Below, in pieces: positions 54,859-63,680 of a DNA stretch of 64,000 nt. Both the position numbers and the translations under genes were made by a program. Numbering within the stretch: the first letter of the stretch is position 1; each line of letters opens with the position of its first letter. The DNA is taken from NCBI RefSeq assembly GCF_900185715.1, contig NZ_FYAS01000003.1:1-64000 (forward strand), written 5' to 3'. The stretch comes from Allobosea sp. CS1GBMeth4. Lineage in GTDB: Bacteria; Pseudomonadota; Alphaproteobacteria; Rhizobiales; Beijerinckiaceae. Under the pieces are notes generated by a model. That model searched no databases. It was given only the letters and a program-made list of their open reading frames with translations, and was not told the DNA's origin.

Positions 54859-56313
54859 TCAGCGCCGCTGGATCTGGATGGAGAGCGCCTTGGGCTCTTC
54901 GACCTGGATCGCCGGGAAGCTGGCGATGCCGCCGCGGATCGCATTGGGATTGAAGACGAGGCGGTTCGCCGTCGATTTCGAGGCGACCACGGCCGGGCCG
55001 GTGCCCGACTGGAACCTCACCTTGGCCGGCGCGACCGGATCGAGCGCCAACCCGCAAAGCTCCTGCGTGTCGATCGCGATGCTCGCCGCCTCGCCGACCT
55101 CGACCGAGGCCTCGCTGTAGCGCGGGCGCAGCTCGTAGAGCTGGGCCTCGCAATTGCTCCCGGCCGGCGCCGACAGCAGCACGAGCCTGGCGAGCGCCGA
55201 GCCGGCGGCGAGCGCAGGCCCGCCCTGAGCAGCGGCGGTCCCTTGCGAAGACGCCGCGTTCTGCGGCGTGCCGGCTGGCTGCGCCAGCAGCGGCGGCGCC
55301 TGATGCGGACCTTCCGGCGACGCGCCGCGCAGGAAATACCACCCCGCCCCGGCGGCGCCGGCGAAGAGGACCAGGGCCGAGGCCGCGATCAGCGGCAGGC
55401 TCAGAGAGGAGGAGGACGCCGCGGGCTTGTCGCCGAGCACCGAACGTCGCGAACGCGGCGCCTGCGGCCCCTTCAGCACGTCGGCGATGGCGGGCTCGTC
55501 GCCATGCGGGCGCGGCTGCACCACGGTCTCGCCCGGCTGCGGCGCTGCCGCTTGCGGCGGCTGGCGCGGCGGCTCCGGCGCGGGCTCGAACGGTTTCAGT
55601 GCCATCGAGGGCGAAATCGAACCGGCCGGGGCGGCCGGCGCGGCCGCTGCGGCCTGCGCGTCGAAGGAGCCGGTGCGCAGGAACAGGTCGATCGGCGCCG
55701 CGATGTCGGCGAGCGTCGCGACGATCGCGACATGATGCGGCTGCCCGCCGAGGAGCTTGCCGAGGATCGCCGCCGCGCGCTCGGCTTCCTCGCCATGCGG
55801 CACCAGCGCCAGCACCGGCGTGGCGCCATGCTCGGCATCGGCGAAGAGGTGGCGGCAGCGGTCGAGCTTGGTGGTGAGATGGTATTCCTGCTGGGTGACG
55901 CGCGCCTCGCTCGCCGTGTCGGCGACGGAGAGGTCGATCGCGCCCGTTCCCCAGATCACGAGCCTGGCCTCGGCGGCCTTGTGCGTCACCGCCTCGCCAT
56001 GGGCGAGCGCGCAATGGGCGGCGACGGTCGGCACCATCCAGCTCTTGCCCTGGTCGATGGCACCGGAGGCCGCGAGGCGGTAGCTGCCGCCATCGGGCAG
56101 GCCGAGGATCTGCCGCAGGGGCTCGCCGGGGCGCAGCAGATTGCTGTACTGCGTGCTCCAGGGCTCGCAGACCTCGGAGCTCTCGGTCGCGAGGACGACG
56201 CGAGAGACCGGCACGCGCGCCGACCAGGCGAGCTTCTTCAGGATGATCGGCTGGTCGGTCGTCGGCACGATGACGAAGACGCCGGAGCGCCTGACGTTCT
56301 GATCCCCTGCCAT
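54859..56313 (-). CDS. Single-pass membrane protein of unknown function
   Basis: A 484-residue protein: an N-terminal mixed alpha/beta domain (residues 1-220, GVFVIVPTTDQPIIL, RLVIWGTGAIDLSVAD), a Pro/Ala-rich linker, one helix near residues 304-326 (LPLIAASALVLFAGAAGAGWYF), and a beta-rich C-terminal part probably outside the membrane. No family recognised. It heads the minus-strand block toward the SEDS gene and starts at ATG 56313 with GAGAGAGGG upstream. The topology suits a link between cytoplasmic and periplasmic parts of the system. Confidence 0.7.
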   Translation of the reverse strand: MAGDQNVRRSGVFVIVPTTDQPIILKKLAWSARVPVSRVVLATESSEVCEPWSTQYSNLLRPGEPLRQILGLPDGGSYRLAASGAIDQGKSWMVPTVAAHCALAHGEAVTHKAAEARLVIWGTGAIDLSVADTASEARVTQQEYHLTTKLDRCRHLFADAEHGATPVLALVPHGEEAERAAAILGKLLGGQPHHVAIVATLADIAAPIDLFLRTGSFDAQAAAAAPAAPAGSISPSMALKPFEPAPEPPRQPPQAAAPQPGETVVQPRPHGDEPAIADVLKGPQAPRSRRSVLGDKPAASSSSLSLPLIAASALVLFAGAAGAGWYFLRGASPEGPHQAPPLLAQPAGTPQNAASSQGTAAAQGGPALAAGSALARLVLLSAPAGSNCEAQLYELRPRYSEASVEVGEAASIAIDTQELCGLALDPVAPAKVRFQSGTGPAVVASKSTANRLVFNPNAIRGGIASFPAIQVEEPKALSIQIQRR

Positions 56314-56381
56314 CGCCCTCTCTCGCAGGCCTGCCGTGTTGCTACGCCGGGTGACGCACCGCCTCGAGGCGGCGCCACGCG

Positions 56382-56939
56382 CTACAGCAGATAAACACCC
56401 GCGAGCGGGTTGGCGAGCATCAATCGCAGCAGGTCGCGCTCGGCATCCTGGCGCGGCAGGTCGATGACGATGTGCCTGTCGACCGGGGCCGGCAGCGGCA
56501 GGCGCACCACGCCCTCGATCGAGACGACCTCGATCATGGTCGGCGCCGGATCGGTCTCCGACAGGCACTGGATGACCAAGGCCGGCGGAGCGTCGTCCTC
56601 CTCGATCACGTCGAGCTCGAACGAGCCGATGCGGCGGTGCGTCGCGCTGCTGTCATAGGCCGCGGCGGCGAGTTCGCTACGCGCCACGGCCTGGAAGGAG
56701 AGCAAGCGGCGATAGAGCCGCGCAATCTCCGGATCGGTGCGGATGGCACGCTCGGCGGCGAAGTTCACCGGCTCGCCCCTGACCCGGCGCACATGGGCCC
56801 ACAGCTCGGCGCGGCTGATGCTCGCGGCGGCGGTCTCCTCCGGCTCGGCGCTCGCGAGAGCGCCCAGAACCAGGCGGGCCGTGGCGCGGCCGATGCGAGG
56901 ATCGTCCTCGAGCGGATCCTGGTTGAGGAAGTCTGTCAT
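56382..56939 (-). CDS. Small acidic protein of unknown function
   Basis: A 185-residue protein, not recognised, beginning MTDFLNQDPLEDDPRIGRATARL. No signal peptide or helix anchor. It overlaps the upstream 520-residue gene by 4 bases (ATGA), so both are expressed together. The second half is beta-rich (LVIQCLSETDPAPTMIEVVSIEGVVRL). Confidence 0.65.
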   Translation of the reverse strand: MTDFLNQDPLEDDPRIGRATARLVLGALASAEPEETAAASISRAELWAHVRRVRGEPVNFAAERAIRTDPEIARLYRRLLSFQAVARSELAAAAYDSSATHRRIGSFELDVIEEDDAPPALVIQCLSETDPAPTMIEVVSIEGVVRLPLPAPVDRHIVIDLPRQDAERDLLRLMLANPLAGVYLL

Positions 56940-58498
56940 GGCCGTTTCAATCGCCCTTGATAGCGCTGCGAGAAGACGTCGGTGAACCGCGCCTCGTCGC
57001 TGGCGGCCTGGGCGACCAGGTCCGTCGTTTCGCCAAAGCGCTTCTGTTGCCTGTTGATCCGGTGCAGGGCTGCTGCGACCGTCCTCAGTGCTCCCCCATG
57101 CCTTGCGAAGATCAGCGCCAGTTTCGCATCCTCGATCCGGAAACTGGCGCGGTCATGCCGCCAGCGCCGCAACAGCTTCTGCCCTTCCGCGAGCGCCGCC
57201 TCGCTCCGCGGCCCTTCGATCGCCTCCAGCGCATTGCCGATCAGCAGCAGCTCGTCGAGCCGCCGGCCCAGCGCCGCGAGGCCGCCGGCGATGGCGGCAT
57301 AGTCGAAGGGCTCCGGGCTCTGGTCGACCTGGCCGCGATTGGAGCCGGCGATGCGGCGGCTCGCCTCGACCAGCCGGTTCTCCCAGGGCGCCACCGCGCG
57401 CGAGCGGACCAGCGTCAACGGCTGCTCATGCGCCAAAGGCAGCAGGGCCAGGGCCCGGCCGATCGATTCCCGTTCCTCCTTGTTGAGGAATTTCGGCTCG
57501 GCCGGCAGACGCATCAGCGCGGCATAGACGCGCTCGCGCACGACGCCGTCCTCGTCCTCCTCCTCCTCCGGCTCGTCGTCCTCGCCGACCTCCTCCGGCT
57601 CGAGCTCGCCGAGCAGGGCCTGATGGTCGAGCCAGGCGATCAGCGCCTCCTCCGGGTTCTCCGAGGGCTGGCGCGCCATGAGCGTGTCGATCGAAGCCGG
57701 CGCCATGAAGTCGCGGCGCCCGACGCTGCCGCGTTCCTCGCGGATGAGGGCCCCGAAGCGCTCGGCGAAGCGGGCGAAGCTCCAGGTCTCGCCATGCAGC
57801 AGGGCGAAGCTCCAGAGCGCGACGAGATCGTCCGGATCGAACTCGCGCTGCCGCTCGCGCCGGCCGCTGGCATTGAGGAAGGCCTCGCGCTGGCGGATCA
57901 GGTCGGCGAAGGCGAGCAGGGGCAGGTGGCGCCGGCGCCAGGCCCGCATGAACCGCGCCGGCTCCTGGACCGCCCGCTTCAACCCGTCCTCGTCGAAGGC
58001 GGGCAGCGCGAACACCGCGTCGAGCGCCGTGCGCAGCGCAGCGAGCCCGCCTTCGCCGCGCTCGTCCGCTTCGGCGGCGAAGAGAAAATCGGCGAGGCCG
58101 AGCGCGCGCCTGATCCGGCTCCAGGAGAAGGAGCGGGTCTTCGCCTCCCCCTTGCCGCCGCCATAGGACAGCACGATCTCGGCCGCCGAGGCTTCGATGC
58201 TCGCGCCGGCGAGCTCGGCACGCACCGGGCTGCCCTGACGCAACGGCCGCAGCAGGATTCCGCTCTCGTCGAGCATGCAGCCGATGGCCGCGTCGCGGGC
58301 CGGCATGCGCGGATTGGCCGTCAGGGCGCCGAGCGCGAACAGCACCTGCAGCATGTCCCAGAGCGGCAGGTCGGCGTTCTCGGAGCTTCCCCCGGTGATC
58401 GCGAGGACGAACTTCTCCGTATCCCGCGCTGAAAACCGGCGCGAAGACGCAATCGTGCTGATCTCCGCGACCCGTGCCGGGTCTATCCCCCAATCCAT
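56936..58498 (-). CDS. Helical protein with an acidic patch, unknown function
   Basis: A 520-residue, mostly helical cytoplasmic protein with a strongly acidic stretch at about residues 298-317 (PEEVGEDDEPEEEEDEDG). It is rich in Arg, Ala and Leu, with no motif I recognise. The Shine-Dalgarno is weak (GAG), suggesting modest expression. It is coupled to the 185-residue gene by an ATGA overlap and follows the CsgG-like gene across a terminator. Confidence 0.65.
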   Translation of the reverse strand: MDWGIDPARVAEISTIASSRRFSARDTEKFVLAITGGSSENADLPLWDMLQVLFALGALTANPRMPARDAAIGCMLDESGILLRPLRQGSPVRAELAGASIEASAAEIVLSYGGGKGEAKTRSFSWSRIRRALGLADFLFAAEADERGEGGLAALRTALDAVFALPAFDEDGLKRAVQEPARFMRAWRRRHLPLLAFADLIRQREAFLNASGRRERQREFDPDDLVALWSFALLHGETWSFARFAERFGALIREERGSVGRRDFMAPASIDTLMARQPSENPEEALIAWLDHQALLGELEPEEVGEDDEPEEEEDEDGVVRERVYAALMRLPAEPKFLNKEERESIGRALALLPLAHEQPLTLVRSRAVAPWENRLVEASRRIAGSNRGQVDQSPEPFDYAAIAGGLAALGRRLDELLLIGNALEAIEGPRSEAALAEGQKLLRRWRHDRASFRIEDAKLALIFARHGGALRTVAAALHRINRQQKRFGETTDLVAQAASDEARFTDVFSQRYQGRLKRP

Positions 58499-58604
58499 AT
58501 CTCAAATATCCGCATCGAACACCGGCGTCATCGCGACGAACGGAAGCCCAGCTTTCCCGCTCGCGCCGCACCGGCGCATATTGCTGCCGACCGCAAAGTA
58601 ACAA

Positions 58605-58632
58605 GCCGCCCGGTCGATGTCGACCGGGCGGC
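58605..58632 (-). terminator. Stem-loop terminator after the CsgG-like gene
   Basis: A 12-bp perfect stem (GCCGCCCGGTCG / CGACCGGGCGGC, 4-base loop). On the minus strand it is followed by TTGTTACTTTG. It lies 51 bases beyond the 58684 stop and splits the minus-strand block into two transcription units. Confidence 0.75.
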
Positions 58633-58683
58633 GTTTCGTAAAGTTGCGCCTGGATTTATGGTTACCTCGCGGTTCCGCTGCGA

Positions 58684-59631
58684 TCAGCGGGTCACAACCT
58701 TGCTGACGACCAGACGGTTGCCGGCGAAGGTGACCTGCCCGTTGAGGCCGATCAGTTCCAGCATCAGCCGGAAGTTGCGGGTCAGGCGGGCCGAATCAGC
58801 CGAGGTCGAGTAGAAGAAATCGGCGGAGGTCGTCGTCATCTGCGTCACGCGGTGGGCGCGGTAGCAGCCCCAGCGGACGATTTCGCTCTCGATCCGGTCG
58901 ACTTCCGCGGCGGTGAACTCGCGCAGCTGAATGGCGAAGTCGGTCGGGAGGTTGCCGCAGCCGTCGCCGGCGGCCTGCGCGACCGGAGCGCCGCCACCGC
59001 CGCCGAGGACGATGCCGTCCTTGCCGACCGCCGCGCTGCCCCCCGCCGAGGGACGGGCGAAGCCCTCGAGCTTCTGGGCGATCGCCGCGCCGAGATCGGT
59101 GGCGAGGATGCGCGAATGGGTACCGACCGTCTCGAGCAGGCATTCGGCGCCGCAAGGGTTGGGCAGCGCCGGCAGCTGGAAGCCGCCGACCTCGAAGGCC
59201 GCGATGAACTGGCCGGAGCGCACGTTCAGCACGCGGCCGGCGATGCGGATCTCGGGAAAGCGGATGTCGGCGGCGACGGCGCGGCGCGCCGAGGCGTAGA
59301 TCTGGTAGACCACCATGGCGTCCACCGGGGTCGAGACGGCGCGGGCGATCTCGATCAGCTCGGCGTCGCGACGGCGCACCCGGGTGGTCGGGGCAATGCC
59401 GAGCGCGAGGCTGGTCTCGTCATAGACCTGGAAGCCGCGGGTGTTCAGATACTCCGAAAGCTGGAGCTGAACCCGGTTGAAGATGCGGTTGTTGCGCGGA
59501 ACCGTGTCCGGATCGGCGTCGTCCGACATCACCAGCAGGTTGATGCGGGAATTCGGCGATTGGGCGGCGGCGGCGGCTGCGAAGGACAGCAGCAACGCGA
59601 GGCCGAGCATGAGACGCTTGAACAAAGCCAT
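58684..59631 (-). CDS. CsgG/LpoB-like periplasmic protein
   Basis: A 315-residue exported protein: Sec signal peptide (residues 1-22, AAAQS), then a domain (residues about 26-190) with the CsgG/TolB/LpoB-type pattern (INLLVMSDDADPDTV, RGFQVYDE, VDAMVVYQIY, GRVLNVRSGQFIAAFEVGG). A C-terminal part follows (DFAIQLREFTAAEVDRIESEIVRWGCYR). There is no lipobox, so it is soluble or peripheral. LpoB-type proteins activate penicillin-binding proteins from the outer membrane, which fits this cluster; the assignment is by pattern and not certain. Confidence 0.65.
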   Translation of the reverse strand: MALFKRLMLGLALLLSFAAAAAAQSPNSRINLLVMSDDADPDTVPRNNRIFNRVQLQLSEYLNTRGFQVYDETSLALGIAPTTRVRRRDAELIEIARAVSTPVDAMVVYQIYASARRAVAADIRFPEIRIAGRVLNVRSGQFIAAFEVGGFQLPALPNPCGAECLLETVGTHSRILATDLGAAIAQKLEGFARPSAGGSAAVGKDGIVLGGGGGAPVAQAAGDGCGNLPTDFAIQLREFTAAEVDRIESEIVRWGCYRAHRVTQMTTTSADFFYSTSADSARLTRNFRLMLELIGLNGQVTFAGNRLVVSKVVTR

Positions 59632-59677
59632 GACGGTGACCCCTGGAACAGGCGGTTGATTCTGGAAGGCGGCAGGC

Positions 59678-60298
59678 TCAGCCAGTGATGGCGATGACCT
59701 CGACGCGGCGATTGACGGGCGAATAGGGGCTGCGCGGATTGCGCAGCATGTCCGGGCCAAAGCCATGCGCGACAAGGCGTCCGGATGCGATCTCGCCATA
59801 GGAGACCAGCCAGTCGCGCACCGCGGCCGCCCGGTCCTGCGACAGCTCGACATTGTGGTCGTAGCCGCCCTCGGCGCTGGTATGGCCGGCGATCAGGAAG
59901 CGCTGATCCAGCAGGACGGGATGCCGCAGCGCCAGCGCCAGGCGCAGCAGCGTGGCCTCCGCCCCGGAGCGCAGGGCCGCGGAATCGTTGTCGAAGAAGA
60001 CGGTGACCTCGACGCGGCGGCTGAGGTCGATCTCGATGTCCTGGCCGTAGCCGCCGCGTGTCTGGACCCGGCGGCGGACCGGCGCGGCGCGGCGTGCCAC
60101 GACGCGGCCGCCGCTGCCTCCGGGAGCCCGGTCGTGCGGCGCCAAGGAGCGCAGGATATTGGTCGCGGCCTGGTCGGTCTGAGCCGATGCCGGAACGACG
60201 CTCAGCAGCGGCAGCGACAAGACCAGTCCACCCAGCGCACGGCGGGACATCATCTGGGGAAGGTCGACATTGTCCTTGCGCTCATCTGCATTATTCAT
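59678..60298 (-). CDS. OmpA-family peptidoglycan-associated protein
   Basis: A 206-residue protein with a signal peptide (SRRALGGLVLSLPLLSVVPASA, containing RR) and a C-terminal OmpA-like domain. The domain shows VTVFFDNDSAALRSGAEATL, IAGHTSAEGGYDHNVELSQDRAAAV and NRRVEVIAI, including the Arg that contacts diaminopimelate. No outer-membrane barrel is present, so it is a soluble or periplasmic peptidoglycan binder. It lies 46 bases upstream of the CsgG-like gene, forming a probable two-gene operon. Confidence 0.8.
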   Translation of the reverse strand: MNNADERKDNVDLPQMMSRRALGGLVLSLPLLSVVPASAQTDQAATNILRSLAPHDRAPGGSGGRVVARRAAPVRRRVQTRGGYGQDIEIDLSRRVEVTVFFDNDSAALRSGAEATLLRLALALRHPVLLDQRFLIAGHTSAEGGYDHNVELSQDRAAAVRDWLVSYGEIASGRLVAHGFGPDMLRNPRSPYSPVNRRVEVIAITG

Positions 60299-60589
60299 GG
60301 CCAGACCCCCTGTTTACCCTCTCTTCGCATAGTCCTGTAGCCTCGACAATGCGACGGCCGACCCGGATGAGGCGGTACGCAGCAATGGCGTTGCCCGAGC
60401 CTTGCCGCCGTCTGCCGCTTTTTCGCTCCAGGCCGTGTTTTTTCCGACGGGAGCCGGCGAAACCACGCGCCCCCCTCGCGCGCGGGTGCTATTCGCGACG
60501 GCTTCCGCACCGGTGTCGCGAAACCGGCTCAGGGCCGGCCAAGGGCAGGACAACGTGCCCCGCACACTCGTTCCATGAGGAGACCCGCA

Positions 60590-61585
60590 ATGGGCTTCCA
60601 GCTCGACCAGACCGCCCGCCGGCGCCGCAATCGCCAGCGCCTCGCCATGGCGGCGCTCGCCATGATCGTCTCGGCCGGCGCGGCCCTTGCCCAGGCCGAC
60701 CGCGACGGCGCCGCCGCGCCCGCGGCGGGCGAGGCGGCGCAGGGCCGCAGCGGAGCCGACGCGCCGAAGGTCGCCGAGCGGCCGCAATCGCTGAAGCTGG
60801 AATTCGCCTCGCGCACGGTCTCGCTCGGTGTCGCCCAGGCGGCGCGGGAGATCGTGACGACCCGCCAGATCCCGTTCGCGCCCGGCAGCTGGGAGGTTAC
60901 GTCGGAGGCGCGCCGCGCCATCAGCCAATTGCGCGACGTCTTCCGCGGCAACGCCCCCAAGGGCGCGCCCTTCGCCATCCTGGTCTCGGGCGGCGACGAG
61001 GTGGTCAACTACCGCCGCGCCCGCGGCCTGCGCACGGCGCTGATCGAGATGCAGATCGAGGACGCCGCCAAGGTCGTGATCGCGGCCCGCGCCGCGGGCG
61101 AGGGCCAGGCCAGCGATGACGGCAAGGCGCGCGTCGACCTCGTCCCGCTCGACCCGGCTCGCTGCGGCGGCTGCGGCGACGTCCCGTTCCGGACGCTCGT
61201 CCTCGATACCGGCGTCCAGAAGCTGGTGCGCGCCACCGCCGAGGACGTGCTCGTTCCGGCCGCGCAGGTCGCCGGCAAGGAGACCGCTGACATCGCGACG
61301 GCGCCGCTGCCGCCGGTGCGCCAGCAGGCCGGGGAGAAGCCGGCGGAGCGGAGCCAGGCCGCGCGCCAGGCCCCGAAGCCGGCACTGGAGCGGCCATGGC
61401 AGCCGCGCCAGGAGGCCCGCACGGTCTGGACCGCGCCCGACGACTACGCGCAGCCGCGGCGCCGCGCCGTCCGCGGCAGCGGCCGCGGCGGCTGCCCGCT
61501 GCCGGACATCATCATCGACGACTATTATCCGGGCGGCCCGCTCGTCGGTTGCGACGGGGCCTACGGGCCGCGCCCGCGCTGGTGA
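60590..61585 (+). CDS. Periplasmic protein with a degenerate OmpA-like domain
   Basis: A 331-residue protein with an N-terminal signal segment (residues 17-33, LAMAALAMIVSAGAALAQA), a linker, and a segment at about residues 100-165 resembling a weak OmpA-like fold (IPFAPGSWEVTSEARRAISQL, RARGLRTALIEMQI). A Cys-rich bit (RCGGCGDVPF) and a Pro/Arg-rich tail follow. I start it at ATG 60590, with GAGGAG just upstream; the ATG at 60575 is part of that ribosome site. It diverges from the OmpA gene of the envelope cluster and may belong to it. The 291-base gap before it holds nothing I can assign. Confidence 0.6.
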   Translation: MGFQLDQTARRRRNRQRLAMAALAMIVSAGAALAQADRDGAAAPAAGEAAQGRSGADAPKVAERPQSLKLEFASRTVSLGVAQAAREIVTTRQIPFAPGSWEVTSEARRAISQLRDVFRGNAPKGAPFAILVSGGDEVVNYRRARGLRTALIEMQIEDAAKVVIAARAAGEGQASDDGKARVDLVPLDPARCGGCGDVPFRTLVLDTGVQKLVRATAEDVLVPAAQVAGKETADIATAPLPPVRQQAGEKPAERSQAARQAPKPALERPWQPRQEARTVWTAPDDYAQPRRRAVRGSGRGGCPLPDIIIDDYYPGGPLVGCDGAYGPRPRW

Positions 61586-61597
61586 GCGGCGAGCGGC

Positions 61598-62569
61598 TCA
61601 GACGATCTGGTTGAGGAGCGCGCTCTCGCCGCGCTCGAGCCGGCCGAGATTGTCGAGCAGGATGTCGACGACATTGCTCTCATAGGCGCGGGTCTCGCCC
61701 GCGCTATGCGGCGTCAACAGCACCTGCGGCAGCGCCCAGAGCGGCGAATCCGCCGGAAGCGGCTCCTCATGGACGCAGTCTATGCCGGCACCGGCGAGAC
61801 GGCCGGCCTCGAGCGCGGCGATCAGGGCCGGCTCGTCGACGACACGGCCGCGCGCGACATTGATCAGGAAGGCGGACGGCTTCATCGCCGCGAGCGCGGC
61901 GGCATCGATCAGCCCTTCGGTCTCCGGCGTCAGCGGGCAGGTCAGCGCGACGAAATCGGCCTGCGCCAGCGCGCCGCGCAGCTCGGCCGGCGGCACGATC
62001 TGCTCGACATTGGGCTCGGCGCCCGGCCTGCGGCGCACGCCGATCACGCGCATGCCGAAAGCGGAGGCGAGCGCCGCGAGCCGCAGGCCGATGCGGCCGA
62101 GGCCGACGATGACCAGCGTGCGGCCCCCGAGCTCGTCCTCGCGGCGCGAGCGCTCGCCGATCATCGGCCGCCAGAACCGCCTGGCCTGGTTGTCGCGGGC
62201 GAGATGGAGCTGGCGCGCCAGGGCCAGGATCAGCGAGATCGCATGCTCGGCGACGGCGCGCTCATTGCCGCCCTGGGCGCTGGCGAGCCGGATGCCGGAC
62301 GCAGCCAGCTTCTGCTTGTCGAACTGGTCGGTGCCGGCGCTGATCGACTGGATGAAGCGCAGCCTGCCGAGCCCCTCCAGCATGTCGTTGCGCCACAAGC
62401 CGGATACGACAAGCACATCGGCCTCGGACGCGCGGGCCCTGAGATCGTCCACCGTGCGGACCTCGAAGCTCGCCGCCTCGCCATTGCGGGCCAGATACTC
62501 GTCGCGCAGCTGATAGGCCGCATGGGCGAAGCCGATGGTGAGGGCTGACTGCTTCGGCCAAGGCTGCAT
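61598..62569 (-). CDS. D-2-hydroxyacid dehydrogenase (NAD(P)-binding)
   Basis: A 323-residue enzyme with the cofactor motif VGLGRIGLRLA, the catalytic Arg block NVARGRVVDEPAL, Glu in HEEPLP and catalytic His in TPHSAGE. It most resembles glyoxylate/hydroxypyruvate reductase-type members. It reduces a 2-keto acid (or oxidises the hydroxyacid); the substrate is not determinable. GGAGATAAG precedes the ATG. It converges on the preceding plus-strand gene. Confidence 0.87.
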   Translation of the reverse strand: MQPWPKQSALTIGFAHAAYQLRDEYLARNGEAASFEVRTVDDLRARASEADVLVVSGLWRNDMLEGLGRLRFIQSISAGTDQFDKQKLAASGIRLASAQGGNERAVAEHAISLILALARQLHLARDNQARRFWRPMIGERSRREDELGGRTLVIVGLGRIGLRLAALASAFGMRVIGVRRRPGAEPNVEQIVPPAELRGALAQADFVALTCPLTPETEGLIDAAALAAMKPSAFLINVARGRVVDEPALIAALEAGRLAGAGIDCVHEEPLPADSPLWALPQVLLTPHSAGETRAYESNVVDILLDNLGRLERGESALLNQIV

Positions 62570-62675
62570 GCGTCTTATCTCCGGTAGGGTGGGAATCGGC
62601 TGACGATAGCCCGGCGGCGGACGCCCGTCTCACGCCGATCCGCATGCACCGGCTGCGAGCGCCGCGGAGCGGGGC

Positions 62676-63680
62676 TCAGGCCGGCGCGAGCGCCTGCGCC
62701 AGACGGAGCCAGGCGGCCTCGCCGCCCGGCAGGCCGAAACGCAGGCGCGAGGGATCGTGCCGGAAGCGGCGGACATAGATCCCGGCGCGGCCGAGCCGCT
62801 CGAACAGGGCGGACGCCCGCGGCGTCTCGAGCAGGCGATAGAGCGCCGTGCCGCCGAGGATCCGGCCATGCGGAGCGAGAAGGGCGTCGAGCCGCACGCT
62901 GTCGGCTGCGCGCGCCGCGCCCGCGCTCGACAGCCATTGCGCATCGGCGAGGGCGAGAGCGCCGATATGCAGCGCCGGGCCCGCCACCGCCCAGGGGCCG
63001 AGCATCGCCTGCAAGGCCGCGGTCAGGCGCGGCTCGCCGACCGCGAAGCCGAGCCTGAGGCCGGCGAGCCCATAGGCCTTGCCGAAGGAGCGCAGCACGA
63101 GCGCCCCTTCCGGCAAGGCCGGCAGAAGGCTCGCCTGCGGCGCGAAATCGGCGAAGGCCTCGTCGACGACCAGCAGGCCTCCCCGCTTCGCGAGAGCGCC
63201 GGCGAGGCCGATCAGCCGCTCCAGCGGGACAACGCGACCATCGGGGTTGTTCGGGTTGACCAGCACGACGACGCTGGCGTCGCAGGCTTCAGCGAGATCG
63301 GCGATCTCGCGAACCTCGGCACCGGCCTTGCGCCAGGCCGGCGCATGCTCGCCATAGGTCGGCCCGAGGACGGCGACGCGCGCCTGCGGCACGAGGCGCG
63401 GCAGCAGCTCGATCAGGATCTGCGTCCCCGGCGCGGCGACGAGGCCACTTTGGGGAGGAATGCGATAGGCCTGGCGGGCGGCCGCGAGCAGCGCCGCTTC
63501 CTCGGCCCGGCCGGGCAGGCGCTGCCACAGGCTTAACGGCAGCTCCGGAAGCGGATAGGGGATCGGATTGATGCCGGTCGAGAGATCGATCCAGGGCTCG
63601 GGCGCCTGCGGGAACAGCGCCCTGGCCGTGGCGAGGTCGCCGCCGTGCCAGATCGCTTCCTTCGTCTCCCCGGCCGCCAT
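62676..63680 (-). CDS. cobC: CobC, threonine-phosphate decarboxylase for cobalamin synthesis
   Basis: A 334-residue PLP enzyme of aminotransferase fold. The PLP lysine is Lys201 in SFGKAYGLAGLRLG, the cofactor-binding Asp is in VVDEAFADF, and NPNNPDG is the family's phosphate/cofactor motif. The N-terminal WHGGDL and DLSTGINPIPYP are typical of CobC/CobD decarboxylases. It makes (R)-1-amino-2-propanol phosphate for the nucleotide loop. Its start codon overlaps that of the divergent CbiB/CobD gene, and GGAG lies 6 bases before its ATG inside that gene. Confidence 0.88.
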   Translation of the reverse strand: MAAGETKEAIWHGGDLATARALFPQAPEPWIDLSTGINPIPYPLPELPLSLWQRLPGRAEEAALLAAARQAYRIPPQSGLVAAPGTQILIELLPRLVPQARVAVLGPTYGEHAPAWRKAGAEVREIADLAEACDASVVVLVNPNNPDGRVVPLERLIGLAGALAKRGGLLVVDEAFADFAPQASLLPALPEGALVLRSFGKAYGLAGLRLGFAVGEPRLTAALQAMLGPWAVAGPALHIGALALADAQWLSSAGAARAADSVRLDALLAPHGRILGGTALYRLLETPRASALFERLGRAGIYVRRFRHDPSRLRFGLPGGEAAWLRLAQALAPA

